DNA of 64,000 bases from Leptolyngbya sp. PCC 7375 (GCF_000316115.1 NZ_JH993797.1:3396486-3460485), one strand, 5' to 3'; counted from the first letter of the stretch, positions 9,094-16,857 are shown. The notes: generated from the letters alone by a model not told the origin. Numbers and translations are program-made.

Positions 9094-9882
9094 TTATGCT
9101 TTGAGTACGGGCATATAGTTGGCCTTAAACTGCACAATCACAGTCTTTAAATCATCCGGCAGCAAGCCCCAAACACGATCGACAATTGCCACCGGCACTT
9201 CTCCATAAAAGGCTTCAGCAATACTACCGGTGATACAAGTTAAGGTATCGGCATCTCCCCCCAGGGAAACTGCATTACGGATCGCATCTGTAAAACTTAT
9301 GGACTCCAGAAAGGCAATGATGGCCTCAGGTACCGTTTCCTGGCAGGACTCATTAAACCGGTAGGTAGGTCGAATTTGCTCAAGGCTACGACCCAGGTCA
9401 TAGCCAAATTTAGTTTCCACATATGCTTTAATAGCGGCCTTCGACTCACCCTGACGAGCTAAGAAAATGGCAGCAGCCGTAGCTTGGGCCCCCTTAATAC
9501 CTTCAGGGTGGTTGTGGGTCACAACTGACGTCTGCTCTGCCGTCTGTAGAACACCTGCTAAATCTTGGTGGACATAGGCCACTGGGCTCACGCGCATAGC
9601 GGCTCCATTGCCCCAGCTGTTATAAGGCTGACTATCTGCTGAAGCAGCCCAAGCCTGAAAGCGTGCACCATAGCCGCCACAGGGATTGGGATAAAGCTGG
9701 TAATAACGCTTGAAAGCTTCAGTGTAGGTGCCACCATGGAGCAACACTGAAGCCACAGCCACCGTCAGAATCGTGTCATCAGTAAAAATGCTTTCGTCTG
9801 TAAATAAAGGAAAATCCTTGGTCTTATGGCCGTCAAACTCGTAGACAGAGCCAATAATGTCGCCTGTGATTGCGCCGAGCAT
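9094..9882 (-). CDS. ADP-ribosylglycohydrolase (DraG/ARH family)
   Basis: 262 aa. The N-terminus MLGAITGDIIGSVYEF and the dinuclear-metal motifs FTDDT (about 33-37) and GGDADT (near 206) are diagnostic of ADP-ribosylglycohydrolases, which remove ADP-ribose from modified proteins or cleave ADP-ribose derivatives. Length is typical and all metal-binding acidic positions are present. It is the first gene of a two-gene minus-strand operon with the nicotinamidase-like gene. It is divergent from the NrtR-type gene with 94 bp between the starts, a spacer holding two palindromes. No nitrogenase reductase or DraT is present, so the classical DraG role is not indicated. Confidence 0.9.
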   Translation of the reverse strand: MLGAITGDIIGSVYEFDGHKTKDFPLFTDESIFTDDTILTVAVASVLLHGGTYTEAFKRYYQLYPNPCGGYGARFQAWAASADSQPYNSWGNGAAMRVSPVAYVHQDLAGVLQTAEQTSVVTHNHPEGIKGAQATAAAIFLARQGESKAAIKAYVETKFGYDLGRSLEQIRPTYRFNESCQETVPEAIIAFLESISFTDAIRNAVSLGGDADTLTCITGSIAEAFYGEVPVAIVDRVWGLLPDDLKTVIVQFKANYMPVLKA

Positions 9883-9907
9883 AGGGAAAAGTAGCCGAAA
9901 AGCCTAA

Positions 9908-9927
9908 TTGTGTACTTTTTACACTAA
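9908..9927. promoter_or_regulatory. Candidate NrtR operator
   Basis: The sequence TTGTGTA-CTTTTT-TACACTAA contains GTGTA and TACAC as inverted halves. It lies in the 94-bp spacer between the divergent starts at 9882 and 9977. Position and symmetry fit an operator for the adjacent NrtR-type protein; identity with known NrtR motifs was not tested. Confidence 0.45.
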
Positions 9928-9935
9928 GGTGTAGT

Positions 9936-9949
9936 TTGGTTATAACCAA
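9936..9949. promoter_or_regulatory. Perfect 14-bp palindrome in the divergent promoter region
   Basis: TTGGTTATAACCAA is an exact palindrome 27 bp before the NrtR-type start codon and 8 bp from the first candidate operator. It may be a second operator or overlap a promoter. Confidence 0.35.
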
Positions 9950-9976
9950 GGCGTTCTGAAACGTCAACTGCAACCT

Positions 9977-10669
9977 ATGCCCCATAGCTATGATTATCCT
10001 CGACCAGCGGTCACAGTAGACTGTGTAGTTTTTGGTCTGGATCAAACGAATTCTTTGCAAGTGCTACTGATTCAACGACGGCTGCCACCGTTTGTCGAAC
10101 AGTGGGCTCTCCCCGGTGGGTTTGTACGGTTAGACGAGGCGTTAGAACAGGCCGCTCGTCGTGAACTCCAGGAAGAGAGTGGCATTAGCGGTCTCTTCTT
10201 AGAACAGCTAAAAGCTTACGGCCAACCCCATAGAGACCCTAGAGGGCATACGGTAACTGTGGCGTTCTATGCCCTGGTCAATCTTTGGAGTTATCAGATT
10301 AAAGCGGCAACTGATGCTAAGCAGGCTCGCTGGTGGCCAATGGATCAGCTGCCGTCATTAGCATTCGACCATGAAAAAATTGTGCAGGATGCGATCTCAA
10401 CCCTACAAGCCAGCATCTGTCATCGGCCCATTGGGTTTGAGTTGCTGCCCAGAAAGTTCACCCTGACCCAGCTCCAGAGACTTTACGAAATTGTCCTAGC
10501 TCGCCCATTTGATAAGCGTAACTTTCGTAAAAAGTTGCTTAAACTGAATATCCTCATACCTCTAGACGAAAAAGAAACCAATGTGACCCACCGCGCCGCG
10601 CAGCTCTATCAGTTTGACCAGGCTAAATATATGGAGCGCCAAAAAACGGGATTCAATTTTGATTTTTAG
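9977..10669 (+). CDS. nrtR: NrtR-type Nudix-domain transcriptional regulator / ADP-ribose hydrolase
   Basis: 230 aa. The N-terminal Nudix domain has the box GGFVRLDEALEQAARREL continued by QEESGI; the GX5EX7REUXEEXGU pattern is complete at residues 48-70. The C-terminal third, about 150-230 (FTLTQLQRLYEIVLARP, FDKRNFRKKLLKLNIL), is the winged helix-turn-helix typical of NrtR, the ADP-ribose-responsive repressor of NAD-synthesis genes. Characterised NrtR proteins often lack Nudix catalytic activity, whereas this box looks intact, so it could still hydrolyse ADP-ribose. Its divergent neighbours are enzymes of ADP-ribose and nicotinamide metabolism, supporting local regulation. Confidence 0.85.
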   Translation: MPHSYDYPRPAVTVDCVVFGLDQTNSLQVLLIQRRLPPFVEQWALPGGFVRLDEALEQAARRELQEESGISGLFLEQLKAYGQPHRDPRGHTVTVAFYALVNLWSYQIKAATDAKQARWWPMDQLPSLAFDHEKIVQDAISTLQASICHRPIGFELLPRKFTLTQLQRLYEIVLARPFDKRNFRKKLLKLNILIPLDEKETNVTHRAAQLYQFDQAKYMERQKTGFNFDF

Positions 10670-10680
10670 GTGCAATCACG

Positions 10681-10714
10681 GATGTAGTGGCGTTCCATGG
10701 AACGCCACTACATC
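10681..10714. repeat. Perfect 34-bp palindrome between convergent genes
   Basis: Arms of 17 bases, with the core GTTCCATGGAAC, are exactly self-complementary. It lies 11 bp after the NrtR-type stop and 12 bp before the stop of the convergent HTH gene. There is no T tract. It resembles the dispersed CATGG-centred palindromes of filamentous cyanobacteria and may also act as a transcription or mRNA-end barrier. Confidence 0.75.
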
Positions 10715-10726
10715 ATCCCAATATCC

Positions 10727-11614
10727 CTAGCCCAACAGAGAATAGATATTGCCATCAATTAGCAAATGGGTAATTCCCTTTGCCTGAAGATAGGACGTCG
10801 CTTTAGTGATTAGCTGACCATCAGGTACCTTGATTACTCGCTGATTTCGCCGTGAAAATCTTCGCGCTACACGATGGTTATCAAAAATCGGCAGCGTCAG
10901 AGCCGATGCTTGATCGGCAGGGATTGTACCAAGTTCGGCAAATTCATTGAGGGGGTGCGTAATTAATTCAGATAGACGATCCACTACCAAGTAGCAGGTG
11001 CGTGGGAAGACTGCATCCGCAATAGGCATAATTTCGACAGAATTTCCTAGAAGAGAAGCATCATTGTCAATGCTGTCATCGTCGTCAAATTCATCATCGA
11101 GCTCATCCTCGTCCAAATCATCTAGATCTTCATCTAAATCATCTAGATCCTCGTCCAAATCATCGTCGTCATGATCCGAAGAGTTTTCAAGCAACTCAGT
11201 AGCCACAGCTGACACGTCATCTTGTGCCGAAGAGGACCTCTCATCTGCAGTGTCATTTACCTCTTCAGAAGCAGCCAGAAGCTCTAGTTGGCCATCATCT
11301 TCAGCCTGGGAAGGACTAGCCTCCACGATCCTTGAACGTTTACGAGCACGGCGCACCGGCTTTTCAGGTGTAGTCGGTTTTTCATCTTCAACCGGCTGTG
11401 CCGGTAACACTGCCAGCTTCTCAGCAGGTGCCGAACGCTTCTGAGAAATCAGTGCCCGATATTCATCTTCGGGCAACTGTGTTTTCAGAATGCGACTAAT
11501 TGTACTGGTACTGACACCATAGCGCTTGGCAATGGTCGAGGTTGTTTCTCCCGGTTGCCGATAGATTTCAATTACGTCTTGCTTATCGGCGTCAGACAAT
11601 TTTCGCGGTGCCAT
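10727..11614 (-). CDS. Helix-turn-helix protein with acidic low-complexity region
   Basis: 295 aa. Residues about 5-45 form a transposase/resolvase-type HTH (LSDADKQDVIEIYRQPGE, TIAKRYGVSTSTISRIL). A charged linker has basic RRARKRSR, and a very acidic stretch (about 150-185) is built from repeats of DDLDEDL. A conserved C-terminal domain (about 190-295) contains PRTCYLVVDRLSELI and ATSYLQAKGITHLLIDG. This looks like a conserved cyanobacterial DNA-binding protein rather than a transposase, because no DDE or Ser-recombinase core is present. It lies 64 bp downstream of a membrane-protein gene on the same strand and may be co-transcribed. Function unknown. Confidence 0.75.
   Translation of the reverse strand: MAPRKLSDADKQDVIEIYRQPGETTSTIAKRYGVSTSTISRILKTQLPEDEYRALISQKRSAPAEKLAVLPAQPVEDEKPTTPEKPVRRARKRSRIVEASPSQAEDDGQLELLAASEEVNDTADERSSSAQDDVSAVATELLENSSDHDDDDLDEDLDDLDEDLDDLDEDELDDEFDDDDSIDNDASLLGNSVEIMPIADAVFPRTCYLVVDRLSELITHPLNEFAELGTIPADQASALTLPIFDNHRVARRFSRRNQRVIKVPDGQLITKATSYLQAKGITHLLIDGNIYSLLG
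11113..11175. repeat. 21-bp coding repeats encoding DDLDEDL
   Basis: About two and a half tandem units of 21 bp (11113-11133, 11134-11154, then a degenerate third), sharing AAATCATCTAGATC, encode the acidic heptads of the HTH protein. They keep the reading frame, and copy number could vary by slippage. Confidence 0.7.
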
Positions 11615-11678
11615 ACTAGCAACAGCCCAAAGGGTAGGTTAAAAATGTTTTTCTAGTATGCCAGGTTTAGGCCTGATG

Positions 11679-12704
11679 TCATGCGCGACGACGCGATCCC
11701 CGACGTGACCGTTTAGAAACGTCATATTCAATGGCCGCTCCCGCTGCAAAGAAAAGAGCGGATAAGGTCCAAAAGGTCTCCCACCAAGCGCCTTCAATGT
11801 AATTATCCCCAGCAGCAGCGAAGGCCATATCGGCAATGTATAGACAGAAGGTTGCGATCGCAATTAATCTCCACGATTGAGAAAAACGCCCACCCCAAAA
11901 CGCGACTAATAGGGTAGCCGCAATCACCACCAAAAAGCAATCGGCTACAACATACATGAGTGCCACGGGATCAGCAAACTGCTCAAGGGTGGCATCTAAG
12001 GACTGCGCCCATCCGGGAGCAGGCACCATTCCAGCCACTATTTCGTCAACCTCGTTAGGCTCAGATTCCACGACCTCTTCCACAGGTTCAGCCGCCTCTT
12101 CCACAGGTTCTACAACTGGCTCAGATTCCGGTGGTGCTTGAGTTAACTGGATCTCAGAAGCCATTGCTGGCTGTGGCGATAGCTGGGCTGTCGCAAACGG
12201 TAGACCGTAGTTCAAAACACAGGCAAGGACAACACCCACTGCACCAATGGCAAAAATCATGCTCCATTGCGACACAGTCAAATCAATCCGTCGGGGTAAC
12301 GCCGCCAGCAACATGCCAACCACCATGGCAACATAGCTAATAAAATAAAATCCATCTCCCAAAGATACCGACGGATCTAACCCCCAAACCGTACCCCATA
12401 GGAAAAAGAAGATATTACCCGTTACATAGGCCAACATACCAATGCCTAACCACAGCCAGACAGTACGCCCACTGATAATCTGCGAACTGCCAGAATTACG
12501 AAAGCATAGGAGAGCTGCTAACAGAAATGCAAAAATCTCTAAAAAACTAATTGAGATTAAAAACCAGTCTGGCCGCGAATCTTCTCCGGGTGCCAACGCT
12601 CCAAACAGTAAGAAGAAAAGGATAGACACAATGCCCCAACCAAGGCAAAGCATCAAAGTAGACTGGGCTGAGTTGGTTGGAGAAGCCTTGGAGGACTGAG
12701 TCAA
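11679..12704 (-). CDS. Multi-spanning membrane protein of unknown function
   Basis: 341 aa from a TTG at 12704. I prefer this to a frame extension up to 12809 because AGGGAG lies 7 nt before the TTG. Hydrophobic segments are seen near LGWGIVSILFFLLFG, FLEIFAFLLAALLCF, WLWLGIGMLAYVTGNIFFFL, YVAMVVGMLLAAL and MIFAIGAVGVVLACVLNYG. A Glu/Pro/Val-rich loop follows (PPESEPVVEPVEEAAEPVEE). At least two more segments come before a basic tail RSRRGSRRRA. The acidic loop is probably extramembrane. No family was recognised with confidence. It is likely transcribed with the downstream HTH gene. Confidence 0.65.
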   Translation of the reverse strand: MTQSSKASPTNSAQSTLMLCLGWGIVSILFFLLFGALAPGEDSRPDWFLISISFLEIFAFLLAALLCFRNSGSSQIISGRTVWLWLGIGMLAYVTGNIFFFLWGTVWGLDPSVSLGDGFYFISYVAMVVGMLLAALPRRIDLTVSQWSMIFAIGAVGVVLACVLNYGLPFATAQLSPQPAMASEIQLTQAPPESEPVVEPVEEAAEPVEEVVESEPNEVDEIVAGMVPAPGWAQSLDATLEQFADPVALMYVVADCFLVVIAATLLVAFWGGRFSQSWRLIAIATFCLYIADMAFAAAGDNYIEGAWWETFWTLSALFFAAGAAIEYDVSKRSRRGSRRRA

Positions 12705-13038
12705 TGCTCTACTCCCTAATGAGATAACACCAAAGATAATGCCGTAGGCTATTTTGTTGACCCACCTGGCACTGGGACAAAACTTTATCCCATGTATGAC
12801 TAACCACAACGAGTAAGTAACTATACGTTAGTGATGAGGGGTTCTGATAAAGAATCCTCCCACGGTTTAAATCATATGATTTAAACCACATGATTACAGC
12901 GATTGAAACCATCCAATGGTAACCATCAAGCTGAATCAGGAACTTGTTTTGCGCATCCGCAAGCATACCCGCAATGCTAATCAAAAATACCGGTTCGCAA
13001 AAAAAAGAAACGCCAAATGAATCCAGAATCAGGCATTT
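12705..13038. other. Non-coding gap upstream of the membrane-protein gene
   Basis: 334 bp with no convincing gene. It contains the perfect 24-bp palindrome at 12864-12887 and is the probable promoter region for the minus-strand membrane/HTH pair. A short open frame crossing it (start 12984) lacks coding character. Confidence 0.45.
12864..12887. promoter_or_regulatory. Perfect 24-bp AT-rich palindrome
   Basis: The arms GGTTTAAATCAT and ATGATTTAAACC are exact inverted complements. The site is about 160 bp upstream of the TTG start at 12704. Its length, symmetry and AT richness suit a dimeric regulator site, but no known consensus was recognised. Confidence 0.5.
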
Positions 13039-13716
13039 TCAAGACTGCCAAAGTTGGCCACTAGATAACTGTTTCAGCCAAGTCAAAAAAGCGTCCCGTT
13101 CTGTGGGTGATAGGTCATCTAAAGCTTCTAAGGCACGCTCCGTAAAGTTAGAACGCCCAAAATAGTTTCTACCAATACGATGCAGTTCTTTGAATATGGT
13201 ATTGAGATGATTGGTCTGCCATGGTGGCAATGAGGCAGAAAAGGGATCTAGTTTTAGCAGCCCGGCCACTAACTCAGCGGAGGTCATTTGAGGCAAACGC
13301 ATTTGCTGACCAATGTCTGCCAAATCTCCTGCAAAACGCTTGGCCTGCTTACCTCCCATTAAATCTTCGATATCTTCATACATTGCCTGAATGATCAGCA
13401 CACCCGCTTTTACAAATAAAGCACTGACGCCATTGGCAGTTGTAGTCTCAGCCGCAGCGCTTTCTCCTGACACCTGCTCAAGCTGAATCTTGCCCCACAC
13501 ACTAAAACGCTCAGGCTCTTCAAGCAGGACACAAGCCTTACCTCGGTTATCCGTTAGATCTCGCCAGAGGATACGAGCTTCTTCTTCCTGGGCAGCATTA
13601 AACACACTCAGCAAGCGAAATGTCTGCCCTTGATAAGACAAAATTGGAATCTTTTGCTCTTTAGACGGATGCTGAAAACTACCGATTTCTACATCCTGGC
13701 GCTTTAAGATGAACAT
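13039..13716 (-). CDS. Conserved cyanobacterial protein (Npun_F0813-like)
   Basis: 225 aa, soluble, with no signal peptide or membrane segment. Conserved-looking stretches include MFILKRQDVEIGSFQHP, ILSYQGQTFRLLSVF, DLTDNRGKACVLLEEPERF and SVWGKIQLEQ. These resemble what I recall of the Npun_F0813 family of cyanobacterial proteins of unknown function. A helical C-terminal half ends with SPTERDAFLTWLKQL. The ATG at 13716 is the only sensible start. No operon partner is evident: the next minus-strand gene starts more than 300 bp away. Confidence 0.65.
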   Translation of the reverse strand: MFILKRQDVEIGSFQHPSKEQKIPILSYQGQTFRLLSVFNAAQEEEARILWRDLTDNRGKACVLLEEPERFSVWGKIQLEQVSGESAAAETTTANGVSALFVKAGVLIIQAMYEDIEDLMGGKQAKRFAGDLADIGQQMRLPQMTSAELVAGLLKLDPFSASLPPWQTNHLNTIFKELHRIGRNYFGRSNFTERALEALDDLSPTERDAFLTWLKQLSSGQLWQS

Positions 13717-14054
13717 GGTGCCACTGATAAATGCTAACCCGAGGAGCCCACGCTACTAGCTTGAGCAAGTAAACCATTAGCCTGTCAATTTGCTTTTCTG
13801 TACTGTGGGTAAGATGAACTTAACTCACTACGATAGTAGAAATACGATAGTAGAAAAACCGTTGATTAAAACCATTTTGTGACCCCAGCGTACCCAGTTC
13901 GCCATTCTGCAATGACACAGCAAAAATTCTAGGTAGTTCATAGCCATGATAGATTTTGGCTAAGATCGCCTAAACTTAGTGATCAGGCTGCATCTTGTCC
14001 TGAAATTAACGGTCAATGTCAGCTATCCTAGTACAGCCTGTTGCGTTATGTTGA
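13717..14054. other. Non-coding gap before tRNA-Arg
   Basis: 338 bp between a divergent protein gene and the tRNA. It carries a 14-bp unit (TACGATAGTAGAAA) repeated twice in tandem at 13829-13856. No gene is seen; the tRNA promoter should lie near 14000-14050 but no clear boxes can be assigned. Confidence 0.4.
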
Positions 14055-14127
<73 letters not shown>

Positions 14128-14488
14128 TTGATACTTTAGAATCGCTCCAATAAATAACCCCCAGCTCATAGAATACCGGGGGCTGTTTTGTTATAAATGG
14201 TCAATGTAATGTGAAATGAGTGGCAGTATGTCCGCCTATTCCTTCACTACAGTTGCTCCAATAGATTTCCCTAAACATACCTTCAATGCTTCATAGAAGG
14301 TTATTCAATGTTCTAGAACAGACTAACTTTTGACGAACTGTAACAATTACTCTTTACAAAGCAGCCTAGAAAGCCAGCTATTTACTGCTTCAACCAGCAA
14401 GTTGCTTGATAGTCAATAGAAGTTTGGTTGGAAAAAGACGCTACTTTCAACCTGTAGCTTGCATTTACGCGACAGACATATTTAATAG
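14128..14488. other. Non-coding gap after tRNA-Arg
   Basis: 361 bp with no gene. It begins with the probable tRNA terminator; the rest is AT-rich and featureless. Regions next to tRNA genes can be integration sites, but no repeat of the tRNA 3' end was noticed here. Confidence 0.4.
14158..14192 (+). terminator. Probable terminator of tRNA-Arg
   Basis: CCCCC (14158-14162) and GGGGG (14178-14182) flank a 15-base loop and are followed by CTGTTTTGTT, 30 bp after the tRNA. Confidence 0.5.
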
Positions 14489-14728
14489 TCAATCCAGAGT
14501 CTGACCACGTTCAGTAGGAGGGCTAATAATAGCTTGCTCTTCCAGCAGTTTCAGCATTGTAATCAAGGTTTCTATCTTTGCGCCTTTATAACGTTTACGC
14601 TCGCGTTGTTCAAGAGCTTGTTTGCTAACACCAAGTGCATTAGCAGCATCAGTCATGGTTGGAAATACGAGCTTTCTAGCCGCGATTAATCTATCAGGTA
14701 GGTTTTCTAGCCAGTCAGATGCTTTCAT
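14489..14728 (-). CDS. Small XRE-type helix-turn-helix protein
   Basis: 79 aa. An HTH of the Cro/C1 (XRE) type is readable: RLIAARKLVFPTMTDAANAL, then GVSKQALEQRERKRYKG as recognition region, then a final amphipathic helix ETLITMLKLLEEQ. It is small enough to be an antitoxin or an orphan regulator. No toxin-sized partner is found beside it on either strand, so a toxin-antitoxin role is not supported. ATG at 14728; no strong Shine-Dalgarno sequence. It stands alone between two AT-rich gaps. Confidence 0.6.
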   Translation of the reverse strand: MKASDWLENLPDRLIAARKLVFPTMTDAANALGVSKQALEQRERKRYKGAKIETLITMLKLLEEQAIISPPTERGQTLD

Positions 14729-15105
14729 GGTGAGTCAACCTATGGTGTGGCCAAACAATATAGCTAACCGACTTTGGACTGTCAACGGGGATCGCCTGAT
14801 GGCAAGGTCTACAGCACTTATCTCTAAGCCTGTACCAAAGCCAAGAATAACCAATCAAGTGCTAATTAATACATCTGAGTTTCCATAAGTAGCAGCCAAC
14901 TAATCCAGGTACTCGTTGTCCTAAAAGCAGTCATAACCTAAGATGCATCAGCATAATAAGTACATGCTCATACAGAAACATGCAGGTATAATTTGCAACT
15001 TCAAACTTATCGAGGGGAATGCTGAAAGCAACATTTGCTGACCTTAATTTCGACCTGAGGCAATTAGGGCAATGCAATGCCGCTCTTCTCTAGGTTCTTG
15101 ATTAA
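14729..15105. other. Intergenic region upstream of the HpsE-like gene
   Basis: 377 bp between divergent genes with no coding frame of note. A candidate -10 box preceded by two direct ACATGC repeats is present (see separate entry). Confidence 0.4.
14962..14992 (+). promoter_or_regulatory. Candidate promoter with duplicated ACATGC element
   Basis: TATAAT at 14987-14992 is preceded by ACATGC at 14962-14967 and 14978-14983, 16 bp apart. There is no consensus -35 box, so an activator bound to the direct repeat is conceivable. The start codon of the glycosyltransferase lies 113 bp downstream. Confidence 0.3.
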
Positions 15106-16179
15106 ATGACTAATGTTTTGGAACATGTTGATCGCCTAGTTGGATTACGACATATCTTCAGTCGCTTCTTCCCTGAAAAAGTCGGTCTCGATTTTTCCAT
15201 TGCTATTCCCACCTATAACGGAGCTCAGCGCTTAGCTCCTGTGTTGGAGTCATTACGCTGGCAGTTAAATGCCCATGACCTTAGCTGGGAAATCATTATT
15301 GTTGATAACAACAGTACAGACAATACTGCCGATATCGTCCAAAAGTATCAACAGCAATGGGACCAGAAAACACCACTACGCTATGCATTTGAGCCGAAGC
15401 AAGGGGCTGCCTATGCACGGCAAAAGGCCATCAAAATCGCCACTAGTCCACTAATTGGTTTTCTAGATGACGATACCTTACCTGATATGACCTGGCTGAG
15501 CTCGGCCTATCGTTTTGCCAAAAAGCACCCAGAAGCTGGGGTCATTGCCAGCCGTATTCGAGGAAGTTTTGAAACGAAGCCCCCTAAAAATTTTGAGCGG
15601 ATAGCTGCCCTACTCGCCCTGACTGAACGTGGTTCAGAACCACTGATGTATGTTCCACAACAGAAAGTAATTCCACCATCAGCTGGAATGGTGGTTAGAC
15701 GGCAGGCATGGCTAGAAAATGTACCCGAAGAACTTGTCCTCACAGGCCGTACAGGTACCAGCATGCTGACTGGAGAAGATACCGAATCGATTTTGCACAT
15801 TCAGCGAGCAGGCTGGGAAATCTGGTACAACCCCCAAATGCGTTTACAGCATCAAATTCCTAGTTCTCGATTGACGCGACAATACTTACAAAAACTGTGT
15901 CGTGGGATCGGTCTCAGTCGCTATCGGACTCGCATGCTGAGCACCTCACCATGGCAGCGTCCAACTATGCTGTGTCTGTATGTGATGAATGATATCCGCA
16001 AGATACTACGCCACTGCCTCCGCTATCGCCAAGAGGTTATTTACGATGATGTTGCATCCTGTGAGCTCACTCTATACACGGCTAGCCTCATTAGCCCTTT
16101 TTTCATGGCAAAGCGCAGTATCAAAAAGGAACTACACAAAATAGGACTCACACTGAACCGTTCTCTACTGAACAGATAA
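15106..16179 (+). CDS. hpsE: HpsE-like glycosyltransferase family 2
   Basis: 357 aa. GT-A fold motifs: FSIAIPTYNGAQRLAPVLES at the N-terminus, WEIIIVDNNSTDNTADIV, FEPKQGAAYARQKAI, and the nucleotide-sugar/metal motif GFLDDDTLP near 120. Further signatures PPSAGMVVRRQAWLENVP, GEDTESILHIQRAGWEIWYNP and LQHQIPSSRL match the hormogonium polysaccharide glycosyltransferase HpsE family. That family contributes to exopolysaccharide used in gliding by filamentous cyanobacteria. None of the other hps genes are in the window, so the exact polysaccharide is uncertain. The last 15 bp overlap the convergent gene ending at 16165. Confidence 0.82.
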   Translation: MTNVLEHVDRLVGLRHIFSRFFPEKVGLDFSIAIPTYNGAQRLAPVLESLRWQLNAHDLSWEIIIVDNNSTDNTADIVQKYQQQWDQKTPLRYAFEPKQGAAYARQKAIKIATSPLIGFLDDDTLPDMTWLSSAYRFAKKHPEAGVIASRIRGSFETKPPKNFERIAALLALTERGSEPLMYVPQQKVIPPSAGMVVRRQAWLENVPEELVLTGRTGTSMLTGEDTESILHIQRAGWEIWYNPQMRLQHQIPSSRLTRQYLQKLCRGIGLSRYRTRMLSTSPWQRPTMLCLYVMNDIRKILRHCLRYRQEVIYDDVASCELTLYTASLISPFFMAKRSIKKELHKIGLTLNRSLLNR

Positions 16180-16770
16180 CTGTCGCTGCAGATAGCTTTG
16201 CAAACGGTCAACATCTTCAGGCAAAATCACATTTAGTCGGCCGGTAGTAATCACCCCATTGATATCGGGAGTCACTTCAATCCAATAGGCATAATTATTA
16301 CCCAAGTGGACTTCGCCTTGAATGGTGTTAGTCTCGGAGGTGTAATTATAAACGGACTGGGCACGACGATAGTCAGCGTAGGTATCTGGCCCATAAAGGG
16401 TTCGCAGGGACTCTTCTAATCGGGCAATGGTTACCGGCTCATCGTAATCCACCAAAATAAATTCTTCACGACGTACGGTACTTAAATCTCGCCGTCTGTT
16501 GGCTGAGGACCAAACAGCATTGTTTTCAGGGCGTTGAAAACCACCCACCGGAAAAACACTGGCCTGAAATGTAAACCGCCGGGAGGGAATATCAGCCCGA
16601 TGAACTCTTAAACCCTCACGGCTATTGGCCCGCAGCGTGGGGTGTCCTTGCATCCAGGTTTTCACTTCATTGACAGAGTCCCCAGGTAACCCATAGCTGG
16701 GGCCAGCAGATAAAATGCTCGGCCAACTAACACCTAGAACCAATAGCCCCAAAGCAATGCGGTTTTTCAT
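16165..16770 (-). CDS. Conserved exported protein of unknown function
   Basis: 201 aa. Signal peptide: KNR followed by IALGLLVLGVSWPSIL and a likely cleavage near SAG/PSYG. The mature domain has no cysteines and contains VNEVKTWMQGHPTLR, FTFQASVFPVGG, LVDYDEPVTIARLEESLR and IQGEVHLGNNYAYWIEV. No family was recognised; the signal points to the periplasm. It is convergent with and overlaps hpsE by 15 bp, and its start lies 88 bp after the ffh stop codon. It is probably transcribed after ffh or from its own promoter. Confidence 0.65.
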   Translation of the reverse strand: MKNRIALGLLVLGVSWPSILSAGPSYGLPGDSVNEVKTWMQGHPTLRANSREGLRVHRADIPSRRFTFQASVFPVGGFQRPENNAVWSSANRRRDLSTVRREEFILVDYDEPVTIARLEESLRTLYGPDTYADYRRAQSVYNYTSETNTIQGEVHLGNNYAYWIEVTPDINGVITTGRLNVILPEDVDRLQSYLQRQLSVQ

Positions 16771-16857
16771 AATCCCATTGTGATTTCAGCTTATGTTGAT
16801 TAGCTTTCCCAGCTGGGTGACGTCCCTAAGCCCGCCAACATACTCTTTATGCAATTT

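Noticed and set aside
9094..9882. DraG of the nitrogenase DraT/DraG switch
   Set aside because: No draT or nif gene is in the window and the genomic context is NAD metabolism.
11113..11175. Possible CRISPR-like short repeats
   Set aside because: They are contiguous coding repeats without spacers. The 81-bp repeat at 60865 was rejected as CRISPR for the same reason; no array or cas gene is present.
10727..11614. Transposase gene
   Set aside because: Only the HTH resembles transposases; there is no catalytic core and no terminal inverted repeats around it.
12709..12984. 91-codon minus-strand frame between two genes
   Set aside because: No ribosome binding site, no family resemblance, and it overlaps the start region of the membrane-protein gene and the 24-bp palindrome.
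14489..14728. Toxin-antitoxin module around the XRE protein
   Set aside because: No toxin-sized partner frame lies next to it on either strand.
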